16,262 nucleotides of DNA from the NCBI GenBank assembly GCA_910586955.1, contig CAJUMM010000059.1, forward strand, positions 1-16,262, in the 5' to 3' direction. Of this stretch, positions 12,795 through 16,262 are shown in pieces. The notes under the pieces were generated by a model. That model saw only the letters and a program-made list of their open reading frames with translations. It was not told the DNA's origin and searched no databases. Position numbers and translations under genes: made by a program. Every line of letters begins with the position of its first letter. Position 1 is the first letter of the stretch. Origin of the DNA: an uncultured Lachnospiraceae bacterium (GTDB taxonomy: Bacteria > Bacillota > Clostridia > Lachnospirales > Lachnospiraceae).

Positions 12795-13115
12795 TTATGG
12801 TTTGTATTCCTGGGAATAATACGGTAGGATCAGGTTCTGGCCGGAAATGATCTTTCCGTTGTCCGCCAGGGAGTTGAGCCGGATTACCTCATCGATATAG
12901 AGTTCCTTGGACTCATAATTCTCCAAGTAGCAATCTGCCAGAGTCCAAAGGGTATCCCCCGGCTGAATCTCAACGCTGGTATAATACTTGTAGTAAGCCG
13001 TCTCTGGCTCTCTGGCTTTCGCCCTCGATAAAAAGCTGCCAAAGATAACTGCCAAAGTGACTGCCAGACAAACCGTAAAAACCAAAACCGCCCCAAACCT
13101 TCTCCCATCGTACAT
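12795..13115 (-). CDS. yneA: LysM protein, YneA-like SOS cell-division inhibitor
   Basis: A 106-residue protein with a short cytoplasmic start (MYDGRR), one membrane segment at about residues 8-29, a linker, and one LysM domain from about residue 44 to 101 (VEIQPGDTLWTLADCYL ... IDEVIRLNSL ... GQNLILPYY). Length and order match B. subtilis YneA (105 residues), which halts division during the SOS response. I chose ATG 13115 because GGGGAGG lies 8 bases upstream; longer in-frame starts at 13136 and 13184 lack a site, and the latter lies upstream of the predicted transcription start. Its promoter carries LexA-like boxes. In Bacilli the gene sits beside lexA; here it is about 4 kb away. A general LysM cell-wall protein is the alternative reading. 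Confidence 0.75.
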   Translation of the reverse strand: MYDGRRFGAVLVFTVCLAVTLAVIFGSFLSRAKAREPETAYYKYYTSVEIQPGDTLWTLADCYLENYESKELYIDEVIRLNSLADNGKIISGQNLILPYYSQEYKP

Positions 13116-13143
13116 TCCGTGCGCCTCCCCAAACATATTTTCC

Positions 13144-13207
13144 AAACAGTTGTTCTCTATGTCTGCATCATAGCACACAAACATCCGTTTGTCAATACAT
13201 ATGTTCG
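13144..13207. promoter_or_regulatory. LexA-like boxes around the yneA-like promoter
   Basis: Three GAAC-N4-GTTC-like sites are seen. ATAC-ATAT-GTTC (13195-13206) abuts the -35 and shares the AcATATGTTCG core with the lexA box. ACAAACATCCGTTTGT (13177-13192) is a perfect 6+4+6 palindrome in the spacer. AAAC-AGTT-GTTC (13144-13155) lies just after the -10. Each departs by one or two bases from consensus. Confidence 0.6.
13167..13195 (-). promoter_or_regulatory. Sigma-A promoter of the LysM (yneA-like) gene
   Basis: On the - strand TTGACA (13195-13190) and TATGAT (13172-13167) are separated by exactly 17 bases, a near-consensus promoter. Such a strong core promoter directly under operator-like boxes is typical of tightly repressed genes. 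Confidence 0.8.
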
Positions 13208-13231
13208 GAAAATGTTCGGTTTTTTGTTCGG
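13203..13231. repeat. Three phased GTTCGG direct repeats
   Basis: GTTCGG occurs at 13203-13208, 13214-13219 and 13226-13231, start to start 11 and 12 bases apart, upstream of the yneA-like promoter. The proximal copy is half of the LexA-like box at 13195-13206. Regular one-turn spacing suggests a protein-binding array on one face of the DNA. Confidence 0.75.
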
Positions 13232-13258
13232 ATTTTTAGGGACGGCCTTAGAAGGGTT

Positions 13259-13621
13259 TTAACACTCCTCAGCCAGTTTCCGGATACATTCCACAGTCAT
13301 GTCATAATCCTGTTTGACCTTCTCCATCACAGGCTCAATATCCCCGCCATATTCCTGGCGGTTCCGCAAAAGCTCCGCCATCTCGTGGGAGGACTCATAA
13401 AGCTTCGTCAGGGACAGGTTCTGGCTGATTCCCTTTAAAGTATGGGCAGCCCGGAATGCCTCCGGTATATTCTTTTCCTCCAGGGAGCTTACCAGCAGCC
13501 CGTAGCTGGAATCACTCAAAACCTTCAGCACGAATTTCTTTATACGCTCATCCGTCCGCAGGCGCCCTGCAACGTCCTCATAATCCGCTCCCATGGCTTC
13601 ATAACATTCTTTGACCGTCAT
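13259..13621 (-). CDS. Stand-alone Hpt phosphotransfer protein
   Basis: A 120-residue all-helical Hpt domain. The phosphorylatable residue is His60 in AAHTLKGISQNLSL, the usual AHxLKG motif. The rest (VLSDSSYGLLVSSLEEKNIPEAF before; YESSHEMAELLRNRQ after) fits the four-helix bundle. Such proteins relay phosphate between response-regulator receiver domains in multistep phosphorelays. No histidine kinase or receiver gene is in the window, so its partner is unknown. AAAGGA precedes ATG 13621. It is upstream of the yneA-like gene on the same strand, but the latter has its own promoter. Confidence 0.85.
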   Translation of the reverse strand: MTVKECYEAMGADYEDVAGRLRTDERIKKFVLKVLSDSSYGLLVSSLEEKNIPEAFRAAHTLKGISQNLSLTKLYESSHEMAELLRNRQEYGGDIEPVMEKVKQDYDMTVECIRKLAEEC

Positions 13622-13751
13622 ACTTTACAATCCTTTCCTTTCTCTCCCCGGTTTCCGGTGCCGTCCGGAACCAGGGCATACTTCTATCTTATATATCGGA
13701 TAAATTTCCGGGTAAATTAATGCAGACTTCTAAACTTCTCCCTGTTTCCGG

Positions 13752-13780
13752 TTGCGGATTTCCCTCTTCCGGGATATAAT
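13752..13780 (+). promoter_or_regulatory. Promoter of ttcA-like gene
   Basis: TTGCGG (13752-13757) and TATAAT (13775-13780) with a 17-base spacer, 43 bases before the ATG at 13824. Confidence 0.7.
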
Positions 13781-13823
13781 CAGAACATCAGCGATGAACC
13801 TAAGACAGCAAGGAGTGTATTTC

Positions 13824-14570
13824 ATGAAATTACAGCAGCTTTTAAGCTATACCAGAAGAGCCGTGGACGATTACCATATGATTCAGGAGGGGGACCGGAT
13901 CGCCGTGGGCGTTTCCGGGGGAAAAGACAGCCTTACCCTTCTCTATGCCCTCCATGGCCTCAGACGCTTCTATCCCGCTTCTTTTGAACTGGAGGCAATC
14001 ACCGTGGACTTAGGCTTCCCGGATTTCTGCCTGGATCCCGTAAAATCCCTGTGCCGGGAAATGGAAATCCCCTACACGGTGGTGGACACGGATATCTACC
14101 AGGTGGTATTTGAAGTCCGGAAGGAGGCAAATCCCTGCGCCCTCTGTGCAAAAATGCGCAAAGGCGCCCTGAACCAGGCCATCAAAGAAAGGGGATGCAA
14201 TAAAGTGGCCTATGCCCATCATAAGGACGATGTGGTGGAAACCATGCTGCTCTCCCTGATCTTTGAGGGGCGCTTTCACAGTTTCGCCCCTGTGACCTAT
14301 CTGGATCGGATGGATCTCACCGTAATCCGCCCCCTGATGTATGTGGACGAAGCGGATGTCGTGGGTTTCCGAAACAAGTACAGTCTCCCTGTGTGCAAAA
14401 GCCCCTGCCCCGCAGACGGACATACCAAGAGGGAATACGCCAAAAACCTTCTGCGCCAGCTAAACCAGGAGAATCCGGGAGCCAAGGAGCGCATGTTCCG
14501 CTCCGTACTCCACAGCCTCTATGAACCCTGCCGGGATCCGGAATACATCCGCACCCTTTCCCGTCCCTGA
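13824..14570 (+). CDS. ttcA: TtcA-type tRNA 2-thiolation protein (PP-loop ATPase)
   Basis: A 248-residue N-type PP-loop ATPase. The ATP-binding motif SGGKDS is at residues 31-36. PCALCAKMRKG gives the CxxC pair Cys105/Cys108, and SPCPADGHTKRE supplies a third cysteine (Cys195), as in the iron-sulfur-cluster TtcA family that forms 2-thiocytidine at tRNA position 32. GCNKVAYAHHKDDVVETMLLSLIF is another family signature. ATG 13824 has AAGGAG (13810-13815) upstream; the longer open frame starts inside the promoter. Transcribed alone, convergent with carB. The exact base modified in this lineage is inferred from family, since related Firmicutes TtcA-like proteins are less well characterised. Confidence 0.87.
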   Translation: MKLQQLLSYTRRAVDDYHMIQEGDRIAVGVSGGKDSLTLLYALHGLRRFYPASFELEAITVDLGFPDFCLDPVKSLCREMEIPYTVVDTDIYQVVFEVRKEANPCALCAKMRKGALNQAIKERGCNKVAYAHHKDDVVETMLLSLIFEGRFHSFAPVTYLDRMDLTVIRPLMYVDEADVVGFRNKYSLPVCKSPCPADGHTKREYAKNLLRQLNQENPGAKERMFRSVLHSLYEPCRDPEYIRTLSRP

Positions 14571-14572
14571 AT

Positions 14573-14592
14573 CCCCGGACCTTTTACCGGGG
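14573..14592. repeat. Short GC hairpin between ttcA and carB
   Basis: CCCCGG (14573-14578) pairs with CCGGGG (14587-14592) around an 8-base loop in the 13-base gap and the carB 3' end. It has no T-run outside the stem, so it is at best a weak terminator. Confidence 0.4.
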
Positions 14593-16213
14593 CTCAATCT
14601 CACCGTGAAGCTGCTGCAGGGATTTGACCTCCAGCTTGCCGTTTTTCTCCCGCACCTTCCGGATTCCTTCCACCGTAGCGATGGCGGCCGCCATGGTGGT
14701 CATATAGGGAATCTTTCCCTTAATAGCCGCCTTGCGGATGTAACTGTCGTCATAGACGCTCTCCTTGCCGGAAGGGGTATTCACAATCAACTGCACCTGG
14801 CCGTTGGCAATGTAATCCAGGATATTGGGCCGTCCCTCCTGGCGCTTCTTAACCTTCTGGGCCGGTATCCCGTCAGCCGCAATCAAATCATAGGTGCGTC
14901 CGGTGGCCATAATCTGGAAACCGTCTTCATACAGCCCTCTTGCCACCTGCACCACCTCCGGCTTATCCCTGTCACTTACGCTAATCAGGGCCGTACCCCT
15001 TAAGGGAAGGCAGGTCTGGGTGGCCTCCTGGGCCTTGTAGAAGGCTTCCCCAAAGTTGGATGCCAATCCCAGCACTTCACCGGTAGAACGCATCTCCGGC
15101 CCCAGCAGGGGATCTACCTCCTGGAACATATTGAAGGGGAATACCGCCTCCTTGACGCCGTAATGGCGGATATGGCTCTCCTTTAAATCCGGTACCGGAG
15201 AAGGGGTGCCTGTGAGCTCCTCCGTAATAACCTGGGTAGCCAGCTGCACCATCTGGATGCCGCAGACCTTGGACACCAGGGGCACGGTCCGGGACGCCCT
15301 GGGATTGGCCTCCAGCACGAAGACTTTCCCATCCTCAATGGCATACTGCATATTCATCAGGCCGCAGACGTGCATTTCTTCTGCGATTTTCTTCGTATAA
15401 TCCTTGATGGTCTTTACATTTTCCTCCGAAATATTTAAGGAGGGAAGGATACAGGCGGAGTCCCCGGAATGGACGCCTGCCAGCTCAATATGCTCCATCA
15501 CCGCCGGAACAAAGGCATGGGTTCCGTCACAGATTGCATCTGCCTCGCATTCCATGGCATGATGGAGGAAGCGGTCGATAAGAATGGGACGATCCGGCGT
15601 AACGCCAACGGCAGCCCTCATATACTCTCTGAGACTCTCCGGGTCGTGTACCACCTCCATGCCCCGGCCTCCCAGCACATAGGAGGGACGCACCATGACC
15701 GGATAGCCGATCTTCCCGGCGATCTCCAAGGCTTCTTCCACATCCACTGCCATTCCCGCCTCCGGCATGGGAATGGAAAGCTTCTCCATAATGGCCCGGA
15801 ACCGATCCCGGTCCTCGGCCAGATCGATAATCTCCGGGCTGGTCCCCAGAATGCGCACGCCGTTTTTCTCCAGATCCGCAGCCAGGTTTAAGGGCGTCTG
15901 CCCCCCGAACTGGGCAATCACACCTACCGGTTTCTCTTTTTCGTATATACTCAGCACATCCTCCAGGGTCAACGGCTCAAAATACAGCTTATCTGAGGTA
16001 TCGTAATCCGTAGAAACCGTCTCCGGATTGCAATTTACAATAATGGTTTCAAAGCCCAGCTTTTTCAGGGCCATGGCTGCGTGAACGCAGCAATAGTCAA
16101 ATTCGATTCCCTGGCCGATACGGTTGGGTCCTCCTCCCAGGATCATAACCTTGGAGCGCTCCTCACCTGCTCCCCTGTCCGGAAGATCCCTCGAATCATT
16201 ATATGTGGAGTAA
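14584..16213 (-). CDS. carB: Carbamoyl-phosphate synthase large subunit, C-terminal half
   Basis: About 542 residues of the large subunit, which makes carbamoyl phosphate from bicarbonate, ammonia and two ATP for pyrimidine and arginine synthesis. The fragment begins at YSTYND, runs through the second synthetase half (KVMILGGGPNRIGQGIEFDY, IAQFGGQTPLNLA, the ATP-grasp VRPSYVLGGRGM and FVLEANPRASRTVPLVSKV), and ends with the MGS-like allosteric domain (ISVSDRDKPEVV ... IATGRTYDLIAADG-type ... IVNTPSGKES). Frame is intact. The N-terminal half, including the true start, lies beyond the contig end, cut by adapter at 16214. The ATG at 16144-16146 is internal and not the gene start. Confidence 0.97.
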
Positions 16214-16262
16214 AGATCGGAAGAGCGTCGTGTAGGGAAAGAGTGTAGATCTCGGTGGTCGC
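16214..16262. other. Illumina universal adapter remnant
   Basis: AGATCGGAAGAGCGTCGTGT opens a 49-base match to the reverse complement of the Illumina universal (read-1/P5) adapter. It is not genomic and should be trimmed. Confidence 0.98.

Noticed and set aside
12596..12850. 84-residue + strand ORF beginning at a GTG
   Set aside because: It starts within a terminator loop, crosses a second hairpin, and overlaps the end of the yneA-like gene; no family resemblance.

Overview
The window looks like one complete short contig from a low-to-moderate GC Firmicute, most likely a Clostridia/Lachnospiraceae gut bacterium. Three things suggest this: the gene order (radical SAM pair, RNase E/G, rplU-prp-rpmA, obg, yhbY, nadD, yqeK, rsfS), an L27 with a cleavable N-terminal extension beside its protease Prp, and a Gram-positive LexA with GAAC-N4-GTTC type boxes. 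Both ends carry Illumina adapter sequence (1-20 and 16214-16262), so real genomic DNA spans only about 21-16213 and the two end genes are cut.

Region 1 (21-8215, + strand) is a tightly packed housekeeping run of twelve genes: a B12-binding radical SAM protein (3' end only), its DUF2344 partner, RNase E/G, L21, Prp, L27, Obg, YhbY, NadD, YqeK, RsfS, a DUF554 membrane protein and a NUDIX hydrolase. Most are ribosome assembly or RNA maturation genes. Start/stop overlaps are common. A sigma-A promoter overlapping the end of the RNase gene and a probable L21 leader restart transcription at rplU. A hairpin with a short T-run sits between rpmA and obg. A repeat-rich 286-base gap separates obg from yhbY. 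A bidirectional terminator closes the run.

Region 2 (8285-11460) holds lexA (-) with two LexA-like boxes in its own promoter, a divergent DUF3048 lipoprotein (+), a 50-base palindromic terminator, and a tyrosine recombinase (-) with a full catalytic residue set.

Region 3 (11461-12794) has no intact protein gene and is the most unusual part. It carries a strong promoter feeding a well-formed cobalamin riboswitch and terminator on the + strand, then about 165 bases of further hairpins ending in a second strong terminator, but no gene for them to control. Beyond that, on the - strand, lies a frameshifted fragment of an HUH rolling-circle replication initiator. Next to it is a small antisense-RNA-like transcription unit opposite a short hydrophobic ORF, resembling a type I toxin-antitoxin remnant. 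I read this as mobile-element debris beside, or in place of, a lost B12-regulated gene.

Region 4 (12795-16213) holds a 106-residue membrane-anchored LysM protein that matches the SOS cell-division inhibitor YneA in size, architecture and promoter (LexA-like boxes plus three helically phased CCGAAC repeats), a stand-alone Hpt phosphotransfer protein, a TtcA-type tRNA thiolase (+), and the C-terminal half of carB (-).

The SOS link between lexA and the LysM gene, the orphan riboswitch region and the decayed Rep/antisense locus are the parts most worth following up.
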